NCBI GenBank assembly: GCA_963978895.1
Contig: OZ022243.1
Coordinates: 8,358,250 to 8,422,249 of the forward strand
Length of the DNA stretch: 64,000 nt
From: Erpobdella octoculata
Lineage: Eukaryota; Annelida; Clitellata; Hirudinida; Erpobdellidae
Reading direction: 5' to 3'
A model generated the notes under the pieces. The model had not been told where the DNA came from. It saw only the letters and a list, made by a program, of their open reading frames with translations, and made no database searches. Below, in pieces: positions 12,652-24,432 of this stretch (position 1 is its first letter; each line of letters starts with the position of its first letter). A program made the position numbers and the translations under genes.

Positions 12652-13833
12652 TTGTTAATATTTTAACTCATTAAAGTTGCAATGTGATTAACGAATCTTT
12701 ATTGTCTGTGTACTGAACACATTTTTGATATAACATTTATATTCATTTATCATTCTGTTAATTTATTTTTATTAAAACACATTTAAAAAATGTGTTTCAA
12801 TGAATGCTTACACATTGTTTTTATAAATTAATTTTTTTTGCGGTTGTAATAAAAAGTACTAATTTGACAAAAAATATCGATTTCTGAAAAATTCAATGTC
12901 GTTGAGGGGTCACTGTAGCTGTAGTTCAGCTGTTCAACGTAGGATGTCTAATCATCTAGACAAATTAGTTTATTTTTTTAACAAAAGTTTATTTTGATTT
13001 TTTTATAGAAAACCGACCTGTGTTTAAATAAATAATTTTTGTTAAACTATTGAAACACATTTATTTTCAAATATAGAAATAATCAACTTCAAGGTTTTGG
13101 TAAAAAATATTTCTAATTTTTATTATAATTGATAAATTTAAAAAAAAAATTGCCAAGGAAGATATTTAAAAAAATGCCAAATTGATTTTTGCTGCTGCAT
13201 TTTAAAATACATTTTAGAGTTGATAATTTTGTTGAAAAAATACAAAATAATTTTCTCAAAGACAAAAATATAAAAACCTCAAAACAATGAAATAAATAAA
13301 GACAAAAATCAGATCAACAGACTAAAATTATATTCCCAAGTAAAACTGATGCTATTTTTTCCAAACTACATTAAACGTGTTTAATTATAATTAATTAAAA
13401 ATCGCAATAAACATTTTGTTGACATTTTAGCTTGCCGAACAAACTGCAATTTTGATTCACGTACAATACCGAACCGCCTCACAATATATTTAAACCGATG
13501 CCTCGTGACTGACTGAAACAATATTTATTTGAGCTTTGTCAATCTTCTAACCAGAGGTGTTTGTTAGCAAAACCTATATTGTTAACTGTAGTTTCGGCTT
13601 GACGAACTTTTTTTCTTTTTCCTTATCTCTTAAAAAGAATATAAAAAATCTCCGCAAGAAACCCAGGTGAATAACTCGTCTGCAATTCTTTAGCGTTTGT
13701 AGCTATGTATCTATTACTAAAAGATTTTAAATTTAAAGTATATTTAAAAAAAATAAATGTAACAACCTTTCTGAAGAAATGTTAATACTAATATGATGCA
13801 AATTAAAAGGATAACAAACATCATAAAAAACAT
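12652..13833. other. Non-coding stretch
   Basis: AT-rich DNA with no gene or complete element seen. It contains one copy of the short recurrent motif CAGAGGTGTTT (13552-13562). Confidence 0.4.
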
Positions 13834-14499
13834 CATTCATTCATTCACTCATTCATTCATTCGTTTATTCATTCATTCATTCATTCATTCATTCATTCAT
13901 TCATTCATTCATTCATTCATTCATTCATTCATTCATTCATTCATTCATTCATTCATTCATTCATTCATTCATTCATTCATTCATTCATTCATTCATTCAT
14001 TCATTCATTCATTCATTCATTCATTCATTCATTCATTCATTCATTCATTCATTCATTCATTCATTCATTCATTCATTCATTCATTCATTCATTCATTCAT
14101 TCATTCATTCATTCATTCATTCATTCATTCATTCATTCATTCATTCATTCATTCATTCATTCATTCATTCATTCATTCATTCATTCATTCATTCATTCAT
14201 TCATTCATTCATTCATTCATTCATTCATTCATTCATTCATTCATTCATTCATTCATTCATTCATTCATTCATTCATTCATTCATTCATTCATTCATTCAT
14301 TCATTCATTCATTCATTCATTCATTCATTCATTCATTCATTCATTCATTCATTCATTCATTCATTCATTCATTCATTCATTCATTCATTCATTCATTCAT
14401 TCATTCATTCATTCATTCATTCATTCATTCATTCATTCATTCATTCATTCATTCATTCATTCATTCATTCATTCATTCATTCATTCATCCATCCATCCA
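13834..14499 (+). repeat. (ATTC)n tetranucleotide microsatellite
   Basis: About 165 near-perfect ATTC units, with a few variants at the left edge and ATCC units at the right edge. The 254-codon Ser-Phe-Ile-His frame is an artefact. The right edge coincides with the truncation point of the LINE relic. Confidence 0.97.
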
Positions 14500-15146
14500 T
14501 CCCCTAGTAAAAATATCTTCAGTTTACGTCTATCAATGCAATCCAAAATGTCACTGAGTTCTGTATTGAACATATGCACATTGGTATCCGGTGGGCGGTA
14601 AACAACTCCAACAGTAAATTTTCCAATTCCACGGCACTCCACAGATACTAAGAAGATCTCAAATAAAAAAAACAGCAATATTCCAAGATCCAGTATTAAG
14701 AATAGACTATTTTATATTTGCATCAATAAAAAACCAACTCCTCCACCTCTCTTCATATTTCGGGGCTTAGATACAAAATTGAAATCCGGTATTTTTACGC
14801 TCGAAGATGAATTATCGTCCAACCGAGTTTCTGTGACCGCTATAATCTTAGATCAACTCCAGTGAAGCAGCAATGTTAAGTCATATAGTTTGTTTATCAT
14901 ACTTCTGCAATTAACATGAAGAAACGAAAAATGATCTTGAGCAAATCGACCGGTTAGTACATTCAACTCATCGGGAGTAACATAAACTTTATCATCACAG
15001 ACAGGATGGAAAATATGATTGTCAGGATCAATGTTAGTATTAAATAAATAAGAACCTCTTCTGAAATTCAGTAAACTTAAACGTTCTTTTTCAATTTCTT
15101 CAATGTCCGGAGCCATTTTTCTGAGAGAAGATTTCATACTCATCAA
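14500..15146 (-). pseudogene. LINE endonuclease-domain relic
   Basis: Reading the minus strand from 15146 gives the start of an apurinic-like (EEP) endonuclease of a CR1/L2/jockey-group LINE: FSFLHVNCRSMINKLYDL, then after a stop AVTETRLDD, FNFVSKPRN, RGGGVGFLL, a further stop and frame change, then GVVYRPPDTN and KIFLLGD. The same landmarks occur in order in the intact LINE at 56875-59862. At FLLGD, where an intact copy continues FN, the sequence turns directly into ATGG/ATGA repeats. The endonuclease tail, all of the reverse transcriptase and the 3' end are missing. At least two stops and one frameshift make it non-functional. Confidence 0.85.
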
Positions 15147-17728
15147 ACAACTCTGCAGAACTTAAACATATTTCTTCAACAATAAAATTCTTCAGATACA
15201 GTCAAAACTTTAATACTTTTTGAATTCCTCCAGACTTAGAACCCGGGTAGGTCTGTCGGTTTCAGCTTTCCTGACAAACACTACACCATGACATGCCTAC
15301 ATTTTTGGGTAAATGTAGACATGTCAAGCGTTGCAACTTATTAAGCTGCAACTATGTTATTGTGTGTAATACTAATTTCATTGAAAACAATGTATTACAT
15401 CACTTTATACAAAACTTCTTTTTCCGCTCTAAAAATTTTTATTCCTACCGGAGAAATTCAACAATTTTAAAATCACTAAAATTTATCAACAAGAAAATCA
15501 AGAGTGCAAATAAAATAGAAGATGAGTTTCAAATACTTAACACAATTATAAAAACAACATTTAGTAGAATTCTACAAATCAAATTGTTGTTTAAACTAGA
15601 TTTACGCTTAAATGCCAGAATAACCGCAACCCATTAGAATTCTCGTCTTTATCATATTAAAATCTACGGGTATTGCCTGACAGAGGTGTTTCGCTTATTA
15701 AATTATTTAAATTTATTTTTGTAATATATGTATATAGTTGGAATTCTTACTTTTATGTTAATTTGAATGTTAATTTTTAATGCTAATCTTTCTTTTTAAC
15801 TATTTTTTGTACAGTTGACTATATCTTATTAGAAACAAAAGAAATTTCTTTTTGAAGATTTCTACAAAATTATTCAGAGTTGGCTCATTCATCTAACTAC
15901 CTTAGCAGCAGCTTCATTCATGCTTTCCGGAAATGAAACAGATGAGAAATATTACGTCGATTCATGAGAAATGTATAAATTTTGCACGAGGCCTAAAAAT
16001 AGTAAAATAAAACTCCATAAAAATACACTCTAACTTTTAATGCATTAATAAAAAAAGTTATATAAAATTATATTTTGTCAACAGCTAAACAATATATGAA
16101 AGTGTTGTACATTTGTTTTATATTAAATAACCAATCAATCAATATTATTTTATATAGCGTTTCTTTCAATGAGTCGATCAAAAACGGCCGGCTACAAATT
16201 GACTGAAAATGAAAGTTTTTAACTATTGGTGGAAAGAAATGAAGAATGAAAATATGGTGAGATATGGTAAAAGGTAATTCCAGAAAAAGGACCAACAAAA
16301 ACTTCTAGCAAAAAATCGCTTTGCAGAAAATGTGATTTTTTTAGAAACAAAATGTTAAGACCAACCAAAATACATTTTATTAAAAAAATGAAACGTTTTT
16401 ATTGCAAACGCTTTCATAGTAAACCTTCTAATCAGCAATATTTTATAATTGCAAACTTTTTTAGCACTGAAATTCATTAAAACAGAAATTAACCGCAGCA
16501 CCTCCTAATCGCATACTCATCGACACACTACTTAAGCTTTCGTCGTCTCTATACTCAGTGGTGTTTTGTATTTTTCTTGCAGCATACTTTAGTAGATGCG
16601 ATTACTTAGCAATTTGACAATATTGTTTATAATGAACATCTTTTCAAATGACCTTTTTTAAAAACTTTTATTTAGGTTACGATCTCTGTTTGTGTGTGTG
16701 TCTTTCTCTTTACGCAAATCTTGCAAATAAGTACTAACCGAGCTCGACATTGCGTAAATACGTTGATCGGACAAATAGCGGTGTTTCAACGTTTTTTACT
16801 AAAATAATAAACACACTAACAAACAATGAAACAGCAAACAACATTGCAAGTTAATATAAGCGTTGTAAAATGTATTGGCACTAACGTTATTAACTAATAT
16901 TTCGACGTATTTAAATGTATTATAAATATTATTTGATAAATAGAAACAGTTATTCTAATATTTGTATTTATATATTTGTTTGCCAAAAAACATAAATAAT
17001 TAAAACAAAACTTAAAATGTGTTTAAAAATAATTTATTTTGTTTTAAGGTTGTTTTGCTTAACTATTAATCAAATAACGTTTTAATTTAACACAAATATT
17101 TAAACCTTAATACAACTCTCTAACGCAATTTAAGAGACAACCGTTTTCAAGTAATCCTATGCTAAAACGAATTTTATAGTTTTTCATTTTTGTAGACGAA
17201 GGTGTCTACGTTTTAAAAAATAATTACCTTGCAATTTGGGTTAGCTACCACTTACATAGTTTTAATAAAATTAAATAATGAAATTTTCTAACTAATAAAA
17301 TACTGTGTCTAATAACTTCTAAAATCATGCTAACGAACCATTTTACATTTGGTCTTATTGTAATAATATTTTTTCACTGTGCGTTATTACATAATTTGCA
17401 AGAACCCAGATGAACCCCCTAATAACCACACCAACAAACTAGAATTTAGGAATTAATTAAAATGGTGACAATGATGACTCACGTGAAAACTCAAATTGTT
17501 CTACCATAAAATATTGAAAAAAAGCATAAAAAGTGAAATTGAGGTTAATAAAAACTCAAATTGAAACTCAACTAAAATAAAAATTTGCTGGTATTTTTTG
17601 CCAAAAATATCCAATTAAGTATCTTTTTAGTAAATATTTTAGTATTTTGAATTCACACAACGCTAGTTTAACCGGTTTATATGAGGTTATATAAATAATA
17701 TAAAGTTAAATAATAGTTTGACGAATTT
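15147..17728. other. Non-coding stretch
   Basis: A hairpin lies near 15290-15322 (ACATGCCTACATTT pairing with AAATGTAGACATGT at 13 of 14 positions). Weak upstream LINE sequence may extend to about 15290. A CAGAGGTGTTT motif occurs at 15681-15691. The 114-codon frame 15293-15637 and the 76-codon frame 16068-16298 show no recognisable domain. Otherwise nothing is supported. Confidence 0.4.
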
Positions 17729-18100
17729 CTAGTGCGTAAGTACTACTAAATATTTAGTCTTGAGTTTCTTCCTAAAGTCTTCGACTGTTGCTGCGGAGGT
17801 GACCTCTGGGAGAGGAGTGTTCCATACTCTTGGGCCAACAGCCGCGAATCTACTATCTCCGGCGTTCTTTAATCACCCCGCCGGCACGATGAGTTGAGAC
17901 GATGATGAGGATCTCAGTCTTTTTCGAGCCGGGATTTCCTGCATTATTTTCAACCTAGATGCTAGATATGTAGGAGCCATTTTGTTGAGACACTTGAGTC
18001 ATTAGTGCCAGCTTGAACTTGATGCGGTAATTCATTTTCAACCAGTGAAGTTGCTGGAGGATTGGTGAGTTTTTGATTATCTAATGCAAGAGGTGTCTTG
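17729..18100 (-). pseudogene. LINE reverse-transcriptase C-terminal relic
   Basis: The minus strand encodes the tail of an L2/CR1-like LINE ORF2. ILQQLHWLKMNYRIKFKLAL is followed by a frame change to MAPTYLASRLK and RKRLRSSSSSQLIVPAG. After a stop comes RFAAVGPRVWNTPLPEV and TVEDFRKKLKTKYL, then the terminal stop at 17729. The LHWL..YRI.FK, LRSSSS..L.VP and GPRVWN.LP landmarks are characteristic of this region. A frameshift and an internal stop show it is dead. The GC content is visibly higher than in the flanks. Confidence 0.85.
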
Positions 18101-20950
18101 CGAATAAAAGAAATTAAACTCATTTTCTACAAAAACGTATCTTGTTATTCAATTTCTGTTATTATAAAACGTTTTGTTTACTGTTTATTTTTTGAGTTAA
18201 CTAAGTAAGCTCATGCACTCCAACTTGAAATTAATTTTACTTGTCCATCTTCTGATGTATGTTGCTTGTCTAATTAAAATATTTTAATCATTTCTAAAAA
18301 CGTTTCAAACACGTAAAAGTCTTAGCGTTTCAGCATAAACGTCAAGAAAGTAAAATATCACATATGACTTGTTATTTGAGTTCGGTTTATTGTTTTTGCG
18401 TTAATGGATTGTTTTGGCACAAATTGGCTCGTTATTTTTTCTATTGCTCATAATGCTAACTGTAATTTTAATTTTTATTCAAATGCACAGGATAAGCTTT
18501 AATATTTTATGTACACGTTTTATTTTATTTTTTAAATTTGTTAGCTTTTTAAAATTCAAAGTTCAAAAATGACAACATCTAAAAGTTTCACAACTGAACC
18601 CTACTTAGTTTGAAATAGTTGTACTTGGCTCACATCACTAGTTTAATAAATGCAAAGAAATAACTTTAATAAACATCGCTAGCTCCACTTTTTCTATATC
18701 TTCATATGTTAAATTACTATGCGTCACTCCCATTAATCATCTCCGTGTCAATGCGGTGTTGATCAAATTATTGACGTTTTGCTTACAATTTAGACAACAT
18801 TTTTTTTTATAATAAAATTAATTGTGTACTATAAAAATATCTATATTACCGTGTGAACTAGAACAATTTCACTAAAAAATAAATCTATATATCTGGGGTA
18901 AAACGTTCAAGTGCACACCATCTAACCCGTGTGTCGGGTACGGGTTAAGGTTGGAGAAAAACTTGATGGATTTGTTATACCTGCGCTACTTCAGTTTTTC
19001 TGATGAATTCAACCTAACAAACCAAGAACTGCCACTGAAATCATTTAATAATCAAACCCTTTGTTGGCACGTGCAAAAAATGCAAAAAATGCAACCAACA
19101 GCTTTCACTTGAATAACGTACGAAAATTGTGCATATTAAACCAATTTTTTTAAAGTAGTATAAATGAGTCACTATTTAAGGTTTATGATGACATTTAACG
19201 AACATCAAACCCTTCAAAGGCATTTTCAGAACTCAAGCATGACAACTATCTCATTCACCGCGGCACGATGGCGTCATGTAAAACCACAATTTGAGTTTTC
19301 TGTTATCTATATTATGTTATCGAACATAATATAGTTGACTATATTTTTTGTAATGCGTGTTTTATTAGTTTTTCTTTAAATAAATTCAAATTATGATTAT
19401 ACATAATTTTATGAAATCTAACTTATTAACACAATTCGGCAAATTTTTAATTTAATGTCCTCCGTTCGAGATCAATAAATAAAATAAATAAATAAAATTT
19501 ATACATGGCGGAAGTTGTATCTCGAAGGATCAGTTGCTAGAAAATTTCTTCTAAGCGTGGAACGTAAGATTATTTTTTGTAAAAGTTGTAAAAAATGCCT
19601 TTAAAAAACATTATGCCTTGGTGGGTCAAACAAACAAAAATTGACAACTTCGAAAAGCAAAATAAAATTAAAAACAAATAACAATGTATTTAGTTTCTTA
19701 AACTAAAAAAAAAACAATTCTAACAAATTTTGCTAAATTAAAACAGAAGAGCAAATAAAGCACTAATATATTATACCTGAATTAATCAACAACAAATAAA
19801 CATTGCTTTAAAAAACACTTTGAGTTTAAAACAAACTCGATTGCTAACCGCCAATATTTTAATATTTTATACATAAAACTGAAAACAAATCATGTCACAT
19901 GATACAAAAATTAAATTAACATTATAGCGAAACACTTTTATTAGTGAGAGTCAGCTACCGCTTTGGATTTAGCGTAATGTGTGGTACCATTTAAAATAAT
20001 TCATTTCTCTTGTCGGAGGTGTTGGCATTTTGAATAATATTCCCCAACAAGATAAAACCTTCAGTTATGCGTCTAGTAATAATATGGTTTTATATAGTAG
20101 CACGTTTTACGCTTTTCATGAAAAATGATCTCCTAAGTAATCAATTTATTTTTTTTTATTTTATTATCTGCTATTGAGTCAAGTTAAAAACGGAATAACT
20201 AAATCATTGTTGTTTAATTTAAACAACAAGATGAAAAACTAGTTTTTATAGTGCTTAAAACATCCGCTGACATATTAAGATTAAAAAATTGCAGAAAACA
20301 GCCTTGGCAACAAAAAACCAAATTGAAAAAAATTGCTTAAATATTTATTAAAATAAATTTTTCTATTTAAATTTGTTTATTGATTTTACAGAAATTAATA
20401 AAAATAACAAAATCAGTTTTCAATACACTTGTCTAGCTGAGTTTTTGTTTTCGCTTGTTTTCTGTTATCATTGAGCTAAAATAAAAATAAAATACAACAA
20501 TTTTTGTTTTGATGATATACATAATTTTAGTCATTTGATTTTCATTTTCAAATCAAAAGTATTGAAACAAACAGCAAACATTTAGCAAGGTCAGGCAGAT
20601 CTACTTCAATTTTGAAAAAGACACAGTTTGACATCAAGTCAAAATGAAATAAAGTCTCTTTATCGTGTTTTCACATGAAAACGTTGCTGCAAAAATTTTT
20701 TTTTTTAATTTTAACCAGTTTCAGTTCTACAATTAAAAAGGTGCTGTTATAATTTTTTATAAATAGAAAAAAAACTGAAATGAAAAAAAAACTGTTGATT
20801 CATAAAATTTTTAATGTTTTATTTATTTCAAATTCATAACAGTTTATTTGTTTGCAAAGAATAATGTTTCTTTGTTTAAAATTTGCAAATTTTAATTGAG
20901 GTCTAAAAACAGTAAATTGAAACTACATAAACAATTAATTTCTATTTTAA
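18101..20950. other. Non-coding stretch
   Basis: No gene supported. Notable points are the dispersed block at 18403-18440 shared with 5314-5354, a 28-bp palindrome at 19307-19334 (12-bp arms CTATATTATGTT/AACATAATATAG, loop ATCG), and a short AATA-rich tract near 19470-19500. Confidence 0.4.
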
Positions 20951-21175
20951 ATGCACCAAAAAAAAGAATATTTGTGTATGTTATCCGATTACGTATTGTT
21001 AAAAGCTAAACAATATATAAAAATATGGATACACAAAGATGTTAAACATTTAGTGTGGCGACAGTATGTTAACTGTTTGCTGAATCTCATACCTGAACAT
21101 GAGGTTTATGATTGTTTCCTGAGAAACTTGAAAAACAAATTCGCTGCAGGAAGTACAGCAAAATATATTATTTAA
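20951..21175 (+). CDS. Possible exon or short gene, unrecognised
   Basis: A 74-codon frame whose second half (HLVWRQYVNCLLNLIPEHEV, then YDCFLRNLKNKFAAGSTAKY) has balanced, protein-like composition, unlike most open frames in this AT-rich DNA. An acceptor-like TTTAG just before TGTGGCGACAG would give a terminal exon of about 40 codons. I recognise no family. It may be a host exon or a fragment of a transposase related to the elements just downstream. Confidence 0.25.
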   Translation: MHQKKEYLCMLSDYVLLKAKQYIKIWIHKDVKHLVWRQYVNCLLNLIPEHEVYDCFLRNLKNKFAAGSTAKYII

Positions 21176-21728
21176 AAATTTGAAAGTGTTTTACCAGAGG
21201 TGTTTTTATTCTGTTGGTTTTTAAATTCAAAATGATTTTATTTATTTACACTGTATTACAACTAGTTAGGTAAAAAAAAGTTTGTGTCAATAAGTTTGTT
21301 GAATCTACAGAACAAAATGTTTAAGTAAAAAGACAGTAAAACAAGCTATTTTTAAGTTAAAAACCTGCTTTTTCAGTTAAAGAAACAATGACTTTGTAAA
21401 ATGAAAATCAAGAAAAACTGCTTGAAATTGCGAGATTTTGGTAGTTTCCTAATTTTTTTGGTTTTAAAATATTTGAGCACTTTAAATGTTCAACTGATTT
21501 TAATTAATTTGTATACACCTTAAAAATTGTAACGTAATTATTTTATAACAGTTTTATTAACTGTTATAAGTATCGCAATGCTTATGTTGAATGATTTAGT
21601 GTTCAATTTATTTTTTCTTTACTTTCTCTACATGAAAAAACTAAAACCCTGCATGATATTTAGAAAAAAATAAAATTTAACTATAAAAGCCATAATTCTG
21701 CGGATAGTCTGGATTTGGAAAAAAAGAA
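21176..21728. other. Non-coding stretch
   Basis: AT-rich with no gene. It contains a CAGAGGTGTTT motif (21195-21205) and an 11-bp stem (TTATAACAGTT at 21543-21553 with AACTGTTATAA at 21559-21569). Confidence 0.4.
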
Positions 21729-22131
21729 TGGCAGCACAGTAGCCACAAACTTCAACCACTCGATAAATCCATTGAAACAATTTTACAACGCTGTATGCGA
21801 TGACTGGGTTGTTTCAAATCCAAGGCTTATGACCATATTTGACATTGTTGGAAGTGTAAGCAAAGCTTATAAAAAAGCTTTCACTCCATCAAACATCATG
21901 GCAGAATTCGAGCCTTTCAATGTAAGTATTTTTAATAAAGATGGGTTCTTATCATCGTATGTTACAGATAGTCCAGAACCTGCTGTTGGTGAAGATTCTG
22001 GTAAAAATGAATCAATCACTGTTGATCAAACTCCTGGCAAAAATGATTCAACTAGTCAGTCAACTATAAGTCTACAAGCCAATCTTGAAAAACTGAAACT
22101 TTTTACTGATATGCATTCTATAATCAAATAA
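21729..22131 (+). pseudogene. pogo/Tigger-type transposase C-terminal relic
   Basis: The first frame encodes HSSHKLQPLDKSI (from 21735). A frame change then gives PLKQFYNAVCDDWVVSNP, MTIFDIVGSVSKAYKKAFTP, SNIMAEFEPFNVSIF and GFLSSYVTDSPEP, ending in a stop at 22131. This is the end of the DDE_1 domain and following region of pogo/Tigger/jerky-like transposases, where H(C/S)SHxLQPLD and the GF..TGIYPFN..IF..dF..s.vTDRP pattern are typical. The GF..TGIY part has lost several residues here. The frameshift, internal deletion and absent N-terminal half make it a relic. The MULE at 22194 inserted about 60 bp downstream. Confidence 0.8.
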
Positions 22132-22184
22132 CCAAGTTTTACGCAAAATCCCTCATTATTTCTGGAGTAAATAAAAGACAAACA

Positions 22185-22193
22185 AAACCTTTT
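22185..22193. repeat. Target-site duplication, left copy (MULE)
   Basis: AAACCTTTT directly abuts the left end of the element and is repeated exactly at 23632-23640 on the right. Nine bases is the usual target duplication of Mutator-like elements. Confidence 0.75.
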
Positions 22194-22239
22194 CGCTTCA
22201 ATTTAAATGCACACTATTTTAATATTTTGCACACTATAA

Positions 22240-22500
22240 AATGCAAACTATAATTAATAAATGCAAACTATAATTAATAAATGCAAACTATAACTAATAA
22301 ATGCAAACTATAATTAATAAATGCAAACTATAATTAATAAATGCAAACTATAATTGATAAATGCACACTATAACTAATAAATGCAAATTATAATTAATAA
22401 ATGCAAACTATAATTAATAAATGCAAACTATAATTAATAAATGCAAACTTTAATTAATAAATGCAAACTATAATTAATAAATGCAAACTGTATTTAATAT
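22240..22500 (+). repeat. 20-bp tandem array in the left arm of the MULE
   Basis: About 13 copies of AAATGCAAACTATAATTAAT in exact 20-bp register, with single-base variants. Units near 22500-22555 lengthen to about 22 bp. They are in inverted orientation relative to the array at the other end of the element. Confidence 0.95.
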
Positions 22501-22570
22501 TAACTAACTATAATTAATATTTGCTAACTATAATTAATATTTGCTAACTATAATTAATCATTCTTTTATA

Positions 22571-23049
22571 TGTACTGTTGGACTGATTGAATGGATTGAA
22601 AAATGGTCCCAAAATTATGAATCGAGAATTAAGGAATTCAAAGCTTTTCCAGAAATTGACTTGGAACTGTGGACTAGCTCTCACCAGTGGGCAAAGATGA
22701 AAAAAACCATAAAGCCAAAATCAACTGAGAGTGGAGTTGTGTACAACATTGCTGCAAAAGAATTAACAGAAAGCTTTAATGAAATTAAGAACTGGGAGAC
22801 TTTTGATGAGTTTAAAATCAATGCTTTTTGTTCTTGGACCACAATTTTACCAAAAGATCAAAATGACTGGCTGAACGGAAAATGCAACTGCCATGCATTC
22901 TTCAAAAAATGCTTTGCAAACACATTGATGGTTTAGCTATTCGACTGAAGCTGGCAGTCCCACCACCTGCAGCAAAAAACATCCCAATTGGAATCAAAAG
23001 AAAAAGAGGTCGCCCAGCCAAAGCAACAAAAGATCTATTGGTGCAATAG
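22571..23049 (+). pseudogene. MULE transposase C-terminal fragment with SWIM finger
   Basis: The frame from GLIEWIEKWSQ through WTTILPKDQNDWLNGKCNCH runs to a stop after KKCF. Dropping to the next frame continues CKHIDGLAIRLKLAVPPPAA, KNIPIGIKRKRGRPAKATK and DLLVQ to a stop at 23049. Together these give a SWIM zinc finger (CNC, FFKKC, CKH) followed by a basic KRKRGRPAK tail, the classical end of Mutator-like transposases; the tail resembles an AT-hook. The break looks like loss of one T (TGCTTTGC for TGCTTTTGC) near 22916. The upstream MULE DDE catalytic domain is absent, so the protein could not cut DNA even with the frame restored. Confidence 0.85.
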
Positions 23050-23214
23050 ATTTTAAGGTTTTTTAAGCATTTCAATCTCATACAACAACATACCATGAAA
23101 TCATTTGCTACAATCTTTAATTTCTTTAAAAAATAAATTTTCTATTTGAAATGCATACCATAAAACCTGTTTCCCAATTACATTGCTTTCAAAAAGTTAT
23201 TTTATAGTGAGCAA

Positions 23215-23610
23215 AATACAGTATGCAAAATTAGAGTTATGGTGTGTAAAAAAATTTTATAGTGTGCAAAATATAGTGTGGAAAAACTGAAATTATAGTG
23301 TGCAAAATATAGTGTGGAAAAACTGAAATTATAGTGTGCAAAAACTTTTTTTATAGTGTGCAAAAATTATTTTTATAGTGTGCAAAAATTAATTTTGTAG
23401 TGTGCAAAAATTATTTTTATAGTGTGCAAAAATTAAATTTTTAGTGTGCAAAATATAGTGTGCAAAAATTTTTTTTATAGTGTGCAAAATTAATTTTTTA
23501 GTGTGCAAAAAGTATTTTTATAGTGTGCATCTAATATTTTTATAGTGTGCATCTAATATTTTTATAGTGTGCATCTAATATTTTTATAGTGTGCAAAATT
23601 GAATTATTTA
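23215..23610 (-). repeat. About 22-bp tandem array in the right arm of the MULE
   Basis: About 16 variable copies of a unit close to TATAGTGTGCAAAATTATTT. In reverse complement the core reads TTTGCACACTATA, matching the left array core. Units vary from 20 to 24 bp, so this arm is more degraded than the left one. Confidence 0.9.
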
Positions 23611-23631
23611 GTTTGCATTCAATTGTGAGCC

Positions 23632-23640
23632 AAACCTTTT
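23632..23640. repeat. Target-site duplication, right copy (MULE)
   Basis: AAACCTTTT, identical to 22185-22193. Confidence 0.75.
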
Positions 23641-24260
23641 TAAGGTTTACAGATTACATCTTCACGTATTAGACTCAACCTGCAAAATTAAATATGCAAT
23701 AATAACGCGCTCAAACAATGATAAATATCAAAAGTCATCAGCTCATAGGGCCAATGCATTTAAAAAATAATAACTCTCTTGTTTAACAGACTAAGATATA
23801 ACAATAAACACAAAATAATATTCATAAATTGGTTAGCAGATAGTTTAAAAAATACAGCTTGAAACCATCATTGGTCAGCAATTGTGCACTTGACGATTCA
23901 CCGAATCACCATCATTGTATAAAGAAACAACTAATATAATAAATGCGAAACTATTATCATCAGCACCAACAAGATCCTTAGTAATAATATCATCACGACA
24001 CTTAATACAATCACCACCATCCGCATCGTGACCTCAATGTTATCAAAGTCGCCATCGCTACCTAAAACACAGCCGTCATCGAAACCACAACATCACGACA
24101 GTCTGGACCGAGTCTGGCCGTAAAAAATCGCTCTGTGCAGTAAGCTACTGTGGATGCTATTCTCTGTTTGTTGGTGTGTTGGTTTGTTAGTTAGTTTGTC
24201 TGTGGTGATCAAATCTACGTTAGTAGGCGTGACCAAGTGTAGCTTCGTTTAATGACCGCA
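23641..24260. other. Non-coding stretch with ATC/ACC-rich motifs
   Basis: No gene. The 23940-24100 part is rich in imperfect ATCACCACC-type trinucleotides, and similar runs occur inside the second foldback element near 27320-27395. Confidence 0.4.
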
Positions 24261-24416
24261 TTTTTTACGAGTCTCCTGATGTAACCATAGAGTAAAGACT
24301 ATATAGACGCCTGAATTATCGAGATATAAACGGCTCAACTCAAACTCGTACCGTTTATATCTCGATAATTCAGGCGTCGATATAGTCTTTGGTTACATCA
24401 GGAGACTTGTAAAAAA
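24261..24416. mobile_element. Inverted-repeat MITE, about 156 bp
   Basis: The left arm (24261-24333) and right arm (24351-24416) are reverse complements over almost their full length, with a 17-base spacer. They differ by an extra seven bases in the left arm and about two substitutions. Arm blocks are CTCCTGATGTAACC, AGACTATAT, GCCTGAATTATCGAGATATA and AACGG. The same arm occurs singly at 4512-4594. This is a miniature inverted-repeat element with no coding capacity; no target duplication was resolved and the superfamily is unknown. Confidence 0.75.
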
Positions 24417-24432
24417 ACGGCTCAACTCAAAC

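Larger units (their letters stand above)
22194..23631 (+). mobile_element. Foldback-type MULE, 1,438 bp
   Basis: The element ends in CGCTTCAATTTAAATGC on the left and, in reverse complement, GGCTCACAATTGAATGC on the right. The ends are alignable without gaps (11 of 17 identical) and abut identical 9-bp duplications. Inside each end is an array of short tandem repeats in opposite orientation sharing the core TGCA(A/C)ACTATAA. The left array is about 13 copies of a 20-bp unit plus degenerate units (22240-22555); the right array is about 16 copies of a unit of about 22 bp (23215-23610). The middle carries a fragment of a Mutator-like transposase with a SWIM zinc finger. Long inverted repeats built of tandem units flanking a MULE transposase are the plan of Drosophila FB/NOF foldback elements. 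The catalytic domain is missing, so this is a deletion derivative. Confidence 0.8.

Noticed and set aside
13793..14557. 254-codon Ser-Phe-Ile-His frame
   Set aside because: By-product of the (ATTC)n microsatellite.
22240..23610. Regular short repeats resembling a CRISPR array
   Set aside because: Units are contiguous without unique spacers, occur as two inverted arrays inside a transposon, and the DNA is eukaryotic.
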